Assembly (NCBI RefSeq): GCF_001435195.1
Contig: NZ_AZFQ01000055.1
Span: forward strand, 159,096 to 198,772
Reading direction: 5' to 3'
Length of the DNA: 39,677 bases
From: Liquorilactobacillus satsumensis DSM 16230 = JCM 12392
Lineage (GTDB): Bacteria; Bacillota; Bacilli; Lactobacillales; Lactobacillaceae
Below, piece after piece: positions 30,374 through 39,573 of the stretch. Position 1 is the first letter of the stretch; every line of letters starts with the position of its first letter. The notes beneath the pieces are model-generated. The model did not search any database and was not told the origin of the DNA. It worked only from the letters and a program-made list of their open reading frames with translations. Both the position numbers and the translations under genes were made by a program.

Positions 30374-31480
30374 ATGGAATGTCCAAGAGGTTTAGCAGGA
30401 GTTGTCGTTGATCAGACTAAGATCAGTTCGACTGCCGGGGCACACCTGACCTATGCAGGGTACCCAATTGAAGAATTGGCACATGCTTCATTTGAAGAGG
30501 TGGTCTTTTTACTATGGCACACGCGCTTGCCAAGCGAAAATGAAATCGCAGTTTTTCGGCATCAGCTGGTCTCACAAATGGTGCTGCCGGCAGAAACAGT
30601 CAGATTGCTGTTGTATGTGGCAAAAGAACCGCAGCACCCGATGAGTATTTTACGGACAACGACGTCCTTATTAGGAACAACGAACGACGTTGACCATGAC
30701 GAACCGCCGAAGATTTTAGCCAAAATGCTGATCACGGTGGCAGCGATTATCCGAATCCGCGCAAATGAACCGCTGCTGGAGGTAGATCCGCATTTGGGTG
30801 TGGTTGAGAACTTTCTTTATCTGATGACCGGTAAGCGACCCAGCAAGGAACTTGCACGAATGTTTTCAACGGTGATGATCTTGCACGCCGACCATGAATT
30901 CAATGCTTCCACCTTTACTGCACGGGTCGTGGCCTCCACCTTTGCTGATTATTATTCGTGTTTGACTGCTGCCGTCTGTGCTTTAAAAGGACCATTGCAC
31001 GGCGGTGCCAACGAACGGGTCTTTGAGATGCTGTTGGAGATTAAGGAACAGGGCTTGGATCCGCGTGAATTTGTAGAAGATCAGGTGAAGCAAAAACGAA
31101 AGATTATGGGCTTTGGTCATCGAATCTATAAGAACGGCGACCCGCGTGCCGCAATTTTAAAACAAATTGCCGGTAAACTGGCGGCAAAAACAGGCAATTC
31201 TGAATATTTTGAGATTCAACGGCAGTTAGCTGACTATATGCTGCAGCGCTTTAACCTGCACCCGAATGTCGATTATTATACTTCGCTGATCTATCATTGC
31301 CTTGGATTGGACAAGGAAGTCTTTACCATGCTCTTTGCGGCGTGCCGGACAGTCGGCTGGCTGGCACACGTAATGGAACAGCGCAACGAGAATTGTTTGA
31401 TCCGTCCAAATTCCGAATATGTGGGTCCGACAGACAGACATTATTTGGGGGAACAAATTCAGAAAAGAGGGCATGCTTAG
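30374..31480 (+). CDS. citZ: citrate synthase
   Basis: The enzyme condenses oxaloacetate and acetyl-CoA into citrate. It has 368 aa, the length of the short Gram-positive CitZ type. The catalytic residues are visible: His209 in LHGGANE, His249 in FGHRIYKNGDPR and Asp300 in NVDYYTS. ISSTAGAHLTYAGYPIEELA at the N-terminus is typical. The gene starts 2 nt after acnA, with GGAAGGAGG near the acnA end as ribosome binding site, and abuts icd with no gap. A 2-methylcitrate synthase role is the alternative for this family, but aconitase and isocitrate dehydrogenase on both sides make citrate the expected product. Confidence 0.95.
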   Translation: MECPRGLAGVVVDQTKISSTAGAHLTYAGYPIEELAHASFEEVVFLLWHTRLPSENEIAVFRHQLVSQMVLPAETVRLLLYVAKEPQHPMSILRTTTSLLGTTNDVDHDEPPKILAKMLITVAAIIRIRANEPLLEVDPHLGVVENFLYLMTGKRPSKELARMFSTVMILHADHEFNASTFTARVVASTFADYYSCLTAAVCALKGPLHGGANERVFEMLLEIKEQGLDPREFVEDQVKQKRKIMGFGHRIYKNGDPRAAILKQIAGKLAAKTGNSEYFEIQRQLADYMLQRFNLHPNVDYYTSLIYHCLGLDKEVFTMLFAACRTVGWLAHVMEQRNENCLIRPNSEYVGPTDRHYLGEQIQKRGHA

Positions 31481-32758
31481 ATGAATAAACCAGAGAAATT
31501 AAGCGTTGCTGCTGGACAGCTGCAAGTTCCGGCTGTTCCGATTATTCCTTTTATTGCTGGAGACGGGATTGGTCCGGAGATCTGGCAGGCGGCACGGCAG
31601 GTTTTTGATGCAGCTGTCAAGCGAGTCTATGGCAATGAGCGGCGCGTAGAATGGAAGCAGGAATTAGCAGGGCAGGTAGCGTATGAACAGACTGGCAGTT
31701 GGCTGCCGGCTGAGACTTTGCAGGCATTACGCACTTATTTGGTAGCTATTAAAGGTCCGCTGACGACTCCAGTCGGCGAGGGGCATCGGTCAATTAATGT
31801 GACGCTGCGCCAGCAATTGGATCTGTTTGCCTGTGTGCGGCCAGTACGTTATTTCGCTGGAACACCGTCACCAGTTAAACATCCAGAACGTGTCGACATC
31901 ACGGTTTTTCGTGAAAATACAGAAGATATTTATGCTGGAATTGATTTTGCAGCACACACGTCTGGAGCACAAGCACTCTTGACGCTCTTGCAGGCACAGC
32001 AGCAAGCTGACAAAGTCCGTTTCCCTCAAACTGCAGCGTTTGCGCTCAAACCGATCTCAAGTGAAGGTTCTAAAAGAATTGTGACCGCAGCACTCGAATA
32101 CGCACTTGCTCAGGGCAAGCAGACGGTTACCCTAGTACATAAGGGAAACATCATGAAAAAAACCGAGGGCGGTTTCAAGCAGTGGGGTTATGAGGCAGCC
32201 GCAGCTTTTGGAGAACAGGTCTTTACCACACCAGAATACGAGCAGATTCGGCAACAGCATGGGGCAGCTGCCGCACAAGTCGCACAGCAAGAAGCCGTTC
32301 GAGCAGGAAAGGTGATTGTCAACGACATTATTGCCGACAATTTCTTTCAACAGGCACTCTTGCAGCCCGAGAAATTCTCAGTGGTGGTGACTACGAACTT
32401 GAACGGTGATTATATTTCCGATGCCCTGGCAGCACAAGTTGGCGGTATTGGGATCTCACCGGGAGCTAACATTAATTATCAGACCAAGCGGGCCTTATTT
32501 GAGGCAACGCATGGGACTGCACCGCAATTTGCCGGGCAAAACAAACTGAATCCGACTTCGCTGATCTTGTCAGGTGCCATGCTCTTTGAGTATTTGGGGT
32601 GGACGCCTGTTGCAGAATTGTTGCGCAGCAGCATTGGACAAGCCATTGCACAGCAGCATGTGACGATGGACTTTGCCCGCGCACTGCCAGCAGCAGTCGA
32701 GTTGTCGACCAGCGGTTTTGCAGCTTATTTGACAGAATTAATTGCACAAAGTAAATAA
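31481..32758 (+). CDS. icd: isocitrate dehydrogenase (type I, cofactor preference uncertain)
   Basis: The enzyme oxidises isocitrate to 2-oxoglutarate and CO2 (425 aa). GEGHRSINVTLRQQLDLFACVRPVRYF holds the substrate Ser and Arg residues; FRENTEDIYAGI, VHKGNIMKKTEG, NDIIADNFFQQ and FEATHGTAP complete the site. Compared with E. coli Icd, the residues that grip the NADP 2'-phosphate differ. Lys344 and Tyr345 are replaced by Gln349 and Phe350 and Tyr391 by Met396, while Arg395 is kept as Arg400. NAD, NADP or mixed use is therefore open. The start ATG directly follows the citZ stop (TAG ATG), with GAGGG upstream. As the last gene of the operon it completes the oxidative branch to 2-oxoglutarate. 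Confidence 0.95.
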   Translation: MNKPEKLSVAAGQLQVPAVPIIPFIAGDGIGPEIWQAARQVFDAAVKRVYGNERRVEWKQELAGQVAYEQTGSWLPAETLQALRTYLVAIKGPLTTPVGEGHRSINVTLRQQLDLFACVRPVRYFAGTPSPVKHPERVDITVFRENTEDIYAGIDFAAHTSGAQALLTLLQAQQQADKVRFPQTAAFALKPISSEGSKRIVTAALEYALAQGKQTVTLVHKGNIMKKTEGGFKQWGYEAAAAFGEQVFTTPEYEQIRQQHGAAAAQVAQQEAVRAGKVIVNDIIADNFFQQALLQPEKFSVVVTTNLNGDYISDALAAQVGGIGISPGANINYQTKRALFEATHGTAPQFAGQNKLNPTSLILSGAMLFEYLGWTPVAELLRSSIGQAIAQQHVTMDFARALPAAVELSTSGFAAYLTELIAQSK

Positions 32759-32931
32759 AATTGATTAAGTCGGAGGACCTGCTGACAATGCAACTGCTGT
32801 TTAGGGCGGTGTGTTGTTAGGAGGTTTTTTGTGCGTTGTTTTGGGTGTTCCCGGACTGGATGCAACCTAAATCAGTTCAAAACTGTTACAGTAGAATCAG
32901 CACTCGCAGGTATCCGAGATTACTGGAATCT

Positions 32932-32961
32932 AAAGTATACTAACTGCAAATATACTTTTTT
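32932..32961 (+). terminator. terminator between the icd operon and PTS module 2
   Basis: AAAGTATA at 32932-32939 pairs with TATACTTT at 32951-32958, loop 11 nt, followed by TTT. It lies 173 nt after the icd stop. Confidence 0.6.
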
Positions 32962-32965
32962 GGTG

Positions 32966-32994
32966 TTAAACAATGATACCGCTTTCTTTATAAT
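32966..32994 (+). promoter_or_regulatory. promoter of PTS module 2 with cre-like site
   Basis: TTAAAC (32966-32971) and a perfect TATAAT (32989-32994) are separated by 17 nt. TGATACCGCTTTCT at 32974-32987 fills the spacer and matches the older cre consensus TGWNANCGNTNWCA at all but the last base. A CcpA complex there would block the promoter. Confidence 0.55.
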
Positions 32995-33023
32995 AAAAAT
33001 TGTAAAAGTTGGGAGTGAATAAA

Positions 33024-34925
33024 TTGGCGCTGAAACAGTCACCACAGACTCTTACAGATCAGATTCTCAAGTTTATTTTAACCAAGAAGGTCGTTCATTA
33101 TTCAGATTTGATGGACTATACAGGTTGTTCCCGGAAAACAATTGCTAAATATCTTAAGCAAGCGGAGGTGGTTGCTGCACGGTATCAGGTCAGCTTAATT
33201 CGCAAACGCGGACACGGTATTTATCTTGCAGGAGATCAGTCAGCCTTGCTGGCAAATATTGGAGTGACTGCTCCATATCAGCAAGAAAGTGAGGAAGAAC
33301 GTAGACTAGATATTTTAACTATGCTGATCAAGCTGGAGAAACCGATCCTATTAGATGATCTTGCAGAGCATTTTTATATTAGTCACAGTACACTTGAACG
33401 CGATCTGCGTGTTTTGAAGAAGGAATATAACTTGCAGTATCAGTCTACTAATTCAGGAATCCAGTTCGTTGGGCTGGAAAAGGACAAACGGATGCTGTTG
33501 GGGAAGGTATTACAAAAGTACTGGGGACAAAAAGTTACGCAAAGTCTTAAAACAGGGCAGATGAGACGTAATTTCACCGTTCCTGCGAATTTCTTTCAGT
33601 ATGTCGATAAGGAAACGTTGCACCAAGCACAACAAGCGATGCAGGAATTTGCAGAGCTCGTTAATATAAATATAAATGAATATCAATATGAATCATTGCT
33701 CATTCACATTACAATTGCATTTCAGCGGATCAAAAAAGGTGAATTTCTCAGCAAAGGTGAGGAACACCAAGCACCAGCATTAATTGCCCAACATACAACT
33801 AAGTTAGTTGAAATTCTTACGCGGATTTTCAAATGCGAGATTCCACAAGCTGAAGTTGCCTACCTTAACATTCATGTCATGGCGATCGAAGACGGCTATA
33901 TTAACCTAGATGGACCTGATAGCTTGCGTCCCAAATTAGTTAAGTGGTTAAAAAATTCGCTTCGAGAATATGACGAAGAATTGCTTAAAAATCTCGGCTT
34001 GCATCTGATTCCGGCTCTTAGCAGAATTCAGCAAGGGGTTTTTATTTCAAATCCCTATTTAGATAAAATCAAAACCAATTTTCCTGTTGCTTTTGATAAA
34101 TCTTTGGAACTTGCGCTTGAACTGCAAAAGGAATTTAGTGTCAGACTTCCTGAAAATGAAATTGCATACTTGGCATTGCATTTTGAATCTTTTATTGAAC
34201 GATCACAAGTTAAATTGCACGAAGTTAGAATCGCAATCGTCTGCAGTACTGGATACGGGACTGCAGCCTTATTGAAACAGCGGATTCAAGAGAAGTTACC
34301 CACACTTGAAATTGTGGCAACTCTTTCAGTCGCTGAATTAATCGATGCTGCGCCAGCTGCAGACCTAGTGGTATCGACGATTCCGTTGAAGCTGCAAGGA
34401 ACAGCGGTTATGACGGTGAGTCCGTTTCTTTCAGAAAAAGAGCTTGAACTGCTTCAAATAACAGCTAACAGAATTCAAAAAGACAAATATGCACGTCACG
34501 CATTTGCAAGTCTACTCTCTCCAACATGTATCATTACAAAAACAAAGGCTGCAAATAAGGAAGAAGCAATTGTACAGATTACACAACGGATGGTAGCCGC
34601 CGGTTTTGTCGAAGAGCAGATGACGCAGTCTGCATTGGACAGGGAACGGTTGGCCTCAACAGTCATTAATGAGATTGCAATTCCGCACGGTGATCTTAAA
34701 AATGTCAAAAAACCGGTGATTGGAATTATGACTTCGGCGACTGGAATTAAATGGGGAAAAGACACAATCTATACGGTGTTTTTCGTGGCCCTCAATCGAC
34801 AAGTTGAGGACGAAATGGATGATATCTACTCATATTTTTATGAAGTAATTCAAAATGGGGCAATGTTGCGAAAATTACGCACCGCGCAGACAGTTGAAGC
34901 AGTCATCACACTTTTGAGTGATTAG
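33024..34925 (+). CDS. PTS-controlled transcriptional activator (HTH-PRD-PRD-EIIB-EIIA), module 2
   Basis: This is a 633-aa paralogue of the regulator at 8535 with the same domain order. HTH_11 is at the N-terminus (YSDLMDYTGCSRKTIAKYLK) and the second HTH is LAEHFYISHSTLERDLRVLK at about 115-135. PRD1 and PRD2 carry histidines in LIHITIAFQRI, LNIHVMAIE, LGLHLIPALSRI and LALHFESFIER. The EIIB-like loop is VCSTGYGTAALL with Cys407 and the EIIA-like site IAIPHGDLKN with His555. All regulatory phosphorylation sites are intact. The start is TTG 33024, with GGGAGTG 6-8 nt upstream; TTG 33009 lacks a site and no ATG fits. EIIA follows after 33 nt. It probably activates its own operon and perhaps module 1. 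Confidence 0.9.
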   Translation: MALKQSPQTLTDQILKFILTKKVVHYSDLMDYTGCSRKTIAKYLKQAEVVAARYQVSLIRKRGHGIYLAGDQSALLANIGVTAPYQQESEEERRLDILTMLIKLEKPILLDDLAEHFYISHSTLERDLRVLKKEYNLQYQSTNSGIQFVGLEKDKRMLLGKVLQKYWGQKVTQSLKTGQMRRNFTVPANFFQYVDKETLHQAQQAMQEFAELVNININEYQYESLLIHITIAFQRIKKGEFLSKGEEHQAPALIAQHTTKLVEILTRIFKCEIPQAEVAYLNIHVMAIEDGYINLDGPDSLRPKLVKWLKNSLREYDEELLKNLGLHLIPALSRIQQGVFISNPYLDKIKTNFPVAFDKSLELALELQKEFSVRLPENEIAYLALHFESFIERSQVKLHEVRIAIVCSTGYGTAALLKQRIQEKLPTLEIVATLSVAELIDAAPAADLVVSTIPLKLQGTAVMTVSPFLSEKELELLQITANRIQKDKYARHAFASLLSPTCIITKTKAANKEEAIVQITQRMVAAGFVEEQMTQSALDRERLASTVINEIAIPHGDLKNVKKPVIGIMTSATGIKWGKDTIYTVFFVALNRQVEDEMDDIYSYFYEVIQNGAMLRKLRTAQTVEAVITLLSD

Positions 34926-34958
34926 TACGAAATCATTATGTAAGGAGATACGCATACT

Positions 34959-35423
34959 ATGGCAGATGTCTTTAATCGCAAATATATTTTTTTAGAAAAG
35001 GAACTTCCCGATCAGCAGGCAGTTTTCCGTTTTATCGCCAAGCAAGCTGTTGCGCTGCAATTAGCGAAAAAAGAACAACTTGTGCTTAAGGCTTTAGAGA
35101 AGAGGGAAGCAGAGATGTCAACGGGGATGCAGGACGGAATTGCAATCCCACATGCTATTTCAAGCGACATTCAGCAAGCAGCAGTGTTATTCGTCAGAAC
35201 AACTAAACCGGTGAGCGAATGGGAGACTTTTGATAACACGCAAGTGAAGCAGATCATCGCAATGCTGGTTCCAGCAGACAGCACGCAGGCTCATCTGCAA
35301 ATTTTGGCAAATTTTGCCACGACTTTAATTGATGAAAATCAACGTCAAGCATTGACCAATTGTCAAACGGCAGCAGAAGTTTATACTTTTTTGACAAAAG
35401 AAATTAACGCAAATATAGATTAA
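34959..35423 (+). CDS. PTS fructose-family EIIA component, module 2
   Basis: This cytoplasmic phosphocarrier (154 aa) is paralogous to the EIIA at 10462. STGMQDGIAIPHAIS contains the active-site His65; the helix QAHLQILANFATTLIDENQRQ matches the type-2 EIIA fold. AAGGAG precedes ATG 34959. EIIB follows after 13 nt. Divergence from the module 1 copy is clear outside the active site, so the pair did not arise by a very recent duplication. Whether the EIIA proteins can serve each other's EIIB is unknown. Confidence 0.92.
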   Translation: MADVFNRKYIFLEKELPDQQAVFRFIAKQAVALQLAKKEQLVLKALEKREAEMSTGMQDGIAIPHAISSDIQQAAVLFVRTTKPVSEWETFDNTQVKQIIAMLVPADSTQAHLQILANFATTLIDENQRQALTNCQTAAEVYTFLTKEINANID

Positions 35424-35436
35424 AGGAGCGATTATT

Positions 35437-35760
35437 ATGGATTTTGTAGCGATTACTTCATGTCCAGCAGGATTAGCACACACCCCAATGGCAGCCAAAG
35501 CCCTGGAAAAAGCAGCAGCAGAACTGGGATTGACTGCCAAAGTGGAACAACAAGGCGAAATGGGGTTGAAAAACGAAATTACGGTTGCAGAAGCACAAGC
35601 AGCACAGTTTTTGTTGATCGGTTCAGATCAGAAGATTGAGAAGATGGACCGGTTTGAAGGAATTCCTAAGTTACGGGTAAATATTAATAGTTGCATTCAA
35701 AAACCCAAGGCAGTGATTGACAAAGCAAGCAAAGTTGTTGCGGCACGTTCTTCAAAGTAG
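35437..35760 (+). CDS. PTS fructose-family EIIB component, module 2
   Basis: This stand-alone EIIB of 107 aa has an active-site loop ITSCPAGLAHTPMAAKAL with Cys9. VEQQGEMGLKNEITVAEAQAAQFLLIGSD corresponds to the module 1 block VETQGATGIGHRLTTRDVEIAEAVIFATD, so the two are homologous along their whole length. AAAGGAG precedes ATG 35437. It passes phosphate from EIIA to the sugar bound by the EIIC encoded 28 nt downstream. Confidence 0.93.
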   Translation: MDFVAITSCPAGLAHTPMAAKALEKAAAELGLTAKVEQQGEMGLKNEITVAEAQAAQFLLIGSDQKIEKMDRFEGIPKLRVNINSCIQKPKAVIDKASKVVAARSSK

Positions 35761-35788
35761 CAGATGATATAGAAAAGAGGAATTAAAG

Positions 35789-36886
35789 ATGAAAAAGCTA
35801 TTTGCGGAGTGGAAAGGTTTTTTGATGTCAGGTATTTCCTACATGCTTCCGGTGGTCATTGGCGGTTCATTGGTTGTAGCTGTGCCTAAATTGATTGGTC
35901 TTTGTTTCGGAATTACCAGTTTTGATGCATATAAGTCAGGTATTTGGTTTTATCTGGGACAGATCGAAAGCGTCGGTTGGATCGGAGTTGGACTGGTCAA
36001 TCTTGTCCTTGCCGGATATATCGCATATGCGATTGGCGACAAGCCTGCCTTGGCGGCTGGGTTTATTGGCGGATCGTTGGCGACGACTGCTAATATGGGA
36101 TTCTTAGGTGCTTTAGTGGCTGGCTTTGCAAGCGGATACACAGCGCGCTGGTGCCAGCGTAAGCTTAAAGTTGGCGAGAAGTTTGAATCAATTATGCCAC
36201 TGGTCGTTGTACCGCTCTTATCCACGATGGTTGTTGCAATCTTGATGGGAATTATTTTAAAAGAGCCACTGACATGGGTTAATACTTCATTGGTAGCATG
36301 GATCAAAGAAATGAGCGCAAGCGGAGTCAGTGCAGCAACCCTCGCCCTGATTATGGGCGCAATGATTGGAACTGACTTGGGTGGTCCAATTAATAAGGCT
36401 GCTTGGATGGCTGGAAATGTTTTATTGGCAGAAAAAATTTATACGCCAGCAATGATCGTTAACGTTGCAATTGCTGGGATTCCGTTGGGATATGCAGTTG
36501 CAACTACGTTATTTAAACAGCGTTTTTCAACAGAATTGTTGGATGCAGGCCGCAGTGACTGGTTCATGGGATTTATTGGAATTACAGAAGGAGCGATTCC
36601 GTTCACCTTAATTAACCCGTTGAAATTAATTCCGATTAACATGCTGGCTGGTGCTGCCGGTTCAGTAACAACCATTTTGTTGGGAGCACAGGCTAAGATT
36701 CCTCCAGTAGGTGGGATGTATGGTTTTGTGACAATTCATAATGGCTGGGCCTATCTGGTAGGATTACTCGTATGCGCTTTAATTATTGGAATTTTAGCAC
36801 CATTGGCAGTTAATTTTAATGATTCAACACCTGCTGGGAAAGACTCCGAAGAAGATGAAGATGACATTGAGATCAGCTTTGAATAG
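35789..36886 (+). CDS. PTS fructose-family EIIC permease, module 2
   Basis: This is a membrane permease of 365 aa with about 8-10 helices. FLMSGISYMLPVVIGGSLVVA opens the protein, GTDLGGPINKAAWMAGN lies mid-way and GITEGAIPFTLINPLKLIPINMLAG near the end, the same blocks as in the module 1 EIIC. The C-terminal tail is again acidic (DSEEDEDDIEISFE), a shared feature of the two copies. AAGAGG precedes ATG 35789. The mannosidase gene follows after 65 nt, a wider gap than in module 1. The substrate is inferred to be an alpha-mannoside from its neighbour. Confidence 0.92.
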   Translation: MKKLFAEWKGFLMSGISYMLPVVIGGSLVVAVPKLIGLCFGITSFDAYKSGIWFYLGQIESVGWIGVGLVNLVLAGYIAYAIGDKPALAAGFIGGSLATTANMGFLGALVAGFASGYTARWCQRKLKVGEKFESIMPLVVVPLLSTMVVAILMGIILKEPLTWVNTSLVAWIKEMSASGVSAATLALIMGAMIGTDLGGPINKAAWMAGNVLLAEKIYTPAMIVNVAIAGIPLGYAVATTLFKQRFSTELLDAGRSDWFMGFIGITEGAIPFTLINPLKLIPINMLAGAAGSVTTILLGAQAKIPPVGGMYGFVTIHNGWAYLVGLLVCALIIGILAPLAVNFNDSTPAGKDSEEDEDDIEISFE

Positions 36887-36951
36887 ATGGAGCAACCTGT
36901 TTTGAACGGAATCGGCTTAAACGATACTAATTACGGGAGTGAAGAATTTAA

Positions 36952-39573
36952 ATGACAAAGGCACATTTTGTGAATCATACGCACTGGGATCGTGAATGGT
37001 ATTTTACAACGGAAGATGCACGGGTGCTGAGTGATCAATTATTCTCAGATGCTTTATGCGAACTTGAACATCATCCAGAGGCAACGTTCACTTTAGATGG
37101 ACAAGTTTCTATAGTTGATGAGTATCTGCAGCTGCATCCCACAGAATTAGCACGTATTCGGAATCTAGTTGCCCGCAAGCAGCTTTTTATTGGACCGTGG
37201 TTCACACAGACCGATGCACTGATTCCAGATAGCGAGTCAATCATTCGCAATCTAGTAATCGGTATCAAGGAGACCCAGCGTCGCTACGGTCAACCGATGA
37301 TGATCGGTTATTTGCCGGATACTTTTGGCTTTAATGCGCAGTTGCCGATGCTTTTGAATCAAGTCGGAATCCACGACTTTATTTCTTGGCGGGGGATCAA
37401 CTTCAAACGTCAAGTAGATTCCGTTTACTTTAAGTGGCAGGGTTTGGGCTCGGCTCAGGTATATGCTGCGAGCTTTCCGCTGGGATATTATACAGGGCAG
37501 CTTGCAGTAGAGTCAAAACACCAACTGCGTGAATTTGTGAAAAACCGGCTTGATCCTGGAATCGAGTTTGAAGCGCAGCACGGACAGAATACCGAAGTTC
37601 TGTTACCCTCAGGAATTGATCAGATGGATATTGTTCACAATGTTTCTGCTTCCTTGAAAGCAATTAATGACCTTAGTCAGCATCAGGTTTTTATCAGCAG
37701 TTATCCGCAATTTATGAAGATCTTGCACGAGCGGGCTGATTTGAAAAAATATGCCGGAGAATTGCGTCTTCCCACCTATGCTCGAGTTCATCGAACAATT
37801 GGGTCCGTTCGCTCACGGCTTAAGCGACAGAATTTTGAGTTGGAACAGATCATTTTAAAACGTGTTGAACCGTTAGCCGTGATTGCACAAAAATGTGGAA
37901 TTTCAATCTCAAATGGTCTGCTGTTGCGAATCTGGAAGAAGTTGTTAGAAAATCATGCACACGATACTCTTGGCGGAAGTGTTTCGGATAATGTTGCTGT
38001 AGATATTGAACACCGCTTCAAGCAGGGGTTTGAGGCTGCGGCAGGAGTTGAAAACCTGATTAAGAAAAGACTCGCACAGCGGCTTAAGTTAGCGGCACAT
38101 CAGGTATTGGTCTTTAATACTGAAACACGTGCTTTCAGTGGATATAAGGATGTGCAAATTATCTCGGCGACTAAGAACTTGGTTTTCGCGCAGCAGTATA
38201 AAGCAACTATCTTACGGCAAACTTACGTAAAGCCGCGCAAAAATATCATGCAGCAAACTGCCAAAGGTTTTGAATTCAATGATGAACCTGGATATTACAA
38301 GCTGGTTGTGCGTTTGTTTGTTGAATTCACCGGACTGGGCTACCAAGTCATTGATTTTACAACAGGTTCGCAGCAACTGCCTGCAGTCCAGCCTCAAAAG
38401 AAGAATGAGATTCAAAATGAAAGTTGGCAGATTACTTATACTGGAACTGGTTTTGATCTGAAAAATGCAGATCATCTTTACAAGAATGCAGTGCAATTTG
38501 TTGATGAAGGTAATGATGGCGATACGTATGACTTTTCGCCTGTGCGCGCCGATCATGAGCTGGAGCTGCCTTTAGTTGGAACAGTCTCTGTAGTAGAGAG
38601 TCCAGTCTACAAGCAGATTGAAGTAAAGGGAACCTGGGAATTACCGCGAGATCTGGCAGAACGTGGTGCGGCTGACCCGCAGACTGCGATGGTTGCCTAC
38701 CGGTTGAGGTTGACGCTGACAGCAGCTGATTCAGTCATCTCCGGTTCATTGGAACTTGATAACCAAGTGGTTGCACACCGACTGCGGCTAAAGCTTAAGA
38801 CTGGAATCAATAATGAAGAAGCAGTGGCGCAAATTCAGGGAGGTTTCAGGAAGACTCACAATCTGCCGATCAGTGAGAATTGGGAGCAAGAATTTGTTGA
38901 AAAGCCGGTCAATATCTATAACTTCGATAAGATTGTCGGAATGAACGACGGACAGCATGGATTATTCTTCTGCGGCAAAGGTGAAAAAGAATATGAATTG
39001 CGTGCAGATACATTGTTGATTACCTTGATGGCTACAACTGGGCAGTTAGGAAAACCCAATCTGCTGTGGCGCCCAGGCAGAGCATCGGGCGATACTACAA
39101 GTTTGGGACACAAGATGACCCCAACACCGGCAGCACAAGAATTGGGCAAGAATGTGTTTGAGTTTGGCATATATGGAACGCAAGGGGCGATTACCGAGAA
39201 CGAATTGGCTTTGCAAGTAGAGCGCTGGCTAACACCTACTATAAGTTATCAGTTACAGCAACTTGATTTGTTTGCTAATCGATTAGATAATAAAATTTGG
39301 GAGATTGAATTTGAGCCTAACTCGCCTGTACTTTCAAAACAAGCGACATTTTTAAAGCTGGCACCTGCAGTTGTCGTCACAGCAGTCTATCCGGCTTATA
39401 CGATTCCAGGACGAGTGGTAGTCAGATTGTCTAACCAAGGTGACGAAGAGGTGCAGCTCAGTTCCTTGCAGGCAGACTTTTTACTAACGAATGCCTTGGA
39501 AGAACGTCTGTCGGAGACTGCAGAATACGTGATTAAACCCTATGACATGGTAACTTTGATTTCAAGAAAATAA
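36952..39573 (+). CDS. GH38 alpha-mannosidase, module 2 (MngB-like)
   Basis: This intracellular retaining alpha-mannosidase of 873 aa is paralogous to the enzyme at 12373. FVNHTHWDREW gives metal ligands His11 and Asp13, GYLPDTFGF the nucleophile Asp123 and NHAHDTLGGS the metal ligand His337. GNDGDTYDFSPV and RPGRASGDTTSLGHKM mark the C-terminal domains. There is no signal peptide. GGGAGTG lies about 10 nt before ATG 36952. The same catalytic set as module 1 argues that both are active; differences in loops (for example RGINFKRQVDSVYFKW against RGLDPDKTKSFYFRW) could give different aglycone preference. There is no GRP transporter after it. Confidence 0.93.
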   Translation: MTKAHFVNHTHWDREWYFTTEDARVLSDQLFSDALCELEHHPEATFTLDGQVSIVDEYLQLHPTELARIRNLVARKQLFIGPWFTQTDALIPDSESIIRNLVIGIKETQRRYGQPMMIGYLPDTFGFNAQLPMLLNQVGIHDFISWRGINFKRQVDSVYFKWQGLGSAQVYAASFPLGYYTGQLAVESKHQLREFVKNRLDPGIEFEAQHGQNTEVLLPSGIDQMDIVHNVSASLKAINDLSQHQVFISSYPQFMKILHERADLKKYAGELRLPTYARVHRTIGSVRSRLKRQNFELEQIILKRVEPLAVIAQKCGISISNGLLLRIWKKLLENHAHDTLGGSVSDNVAVDIEHRFKQGFEAAAGVENLIKKRLAQRLKLAAHQVLVFNTETRAFSGYKDVQIISATKNLVFAQQYKATILRQTYVKPRKNIMQQTAKGFEFNDEPGYYKLVVRLFVEFTGLGYQVIDFTTGSQQLPAVQPQKKNEIQNESWQITYTGTGFDLKNADHLYKNAVQFVDEGNDGDTYDFSPVRADHELELPLVGTVSVVESPVYKQIEVKGTWELPRDLAERGAADPQTAMVAYRLRLTLTAADSVISGSLELDNQVVAHRLRLKLKTGINNEEAVAQIQGGFRKTHNLPISENWEQEFVEKPVNIYNFDKIVGMNDGQHGLFFCGKGEKEYELRADTLLITLMATTGQLGKPNLLWRPGRASGDTTSLGHKMTPTPAAQELGKNVFEFGIYGTQGAITENELALQVERWLTPTISYQLQQLDLFANRLDNKIWEIEFEPNSPVLSKQATFLKLAPAVVVTAVYPAYTIPGRVVVRLSNQGDEEVQLSSLQADFLLTNALEERLSETAEYVIKPYDMVTLISRK

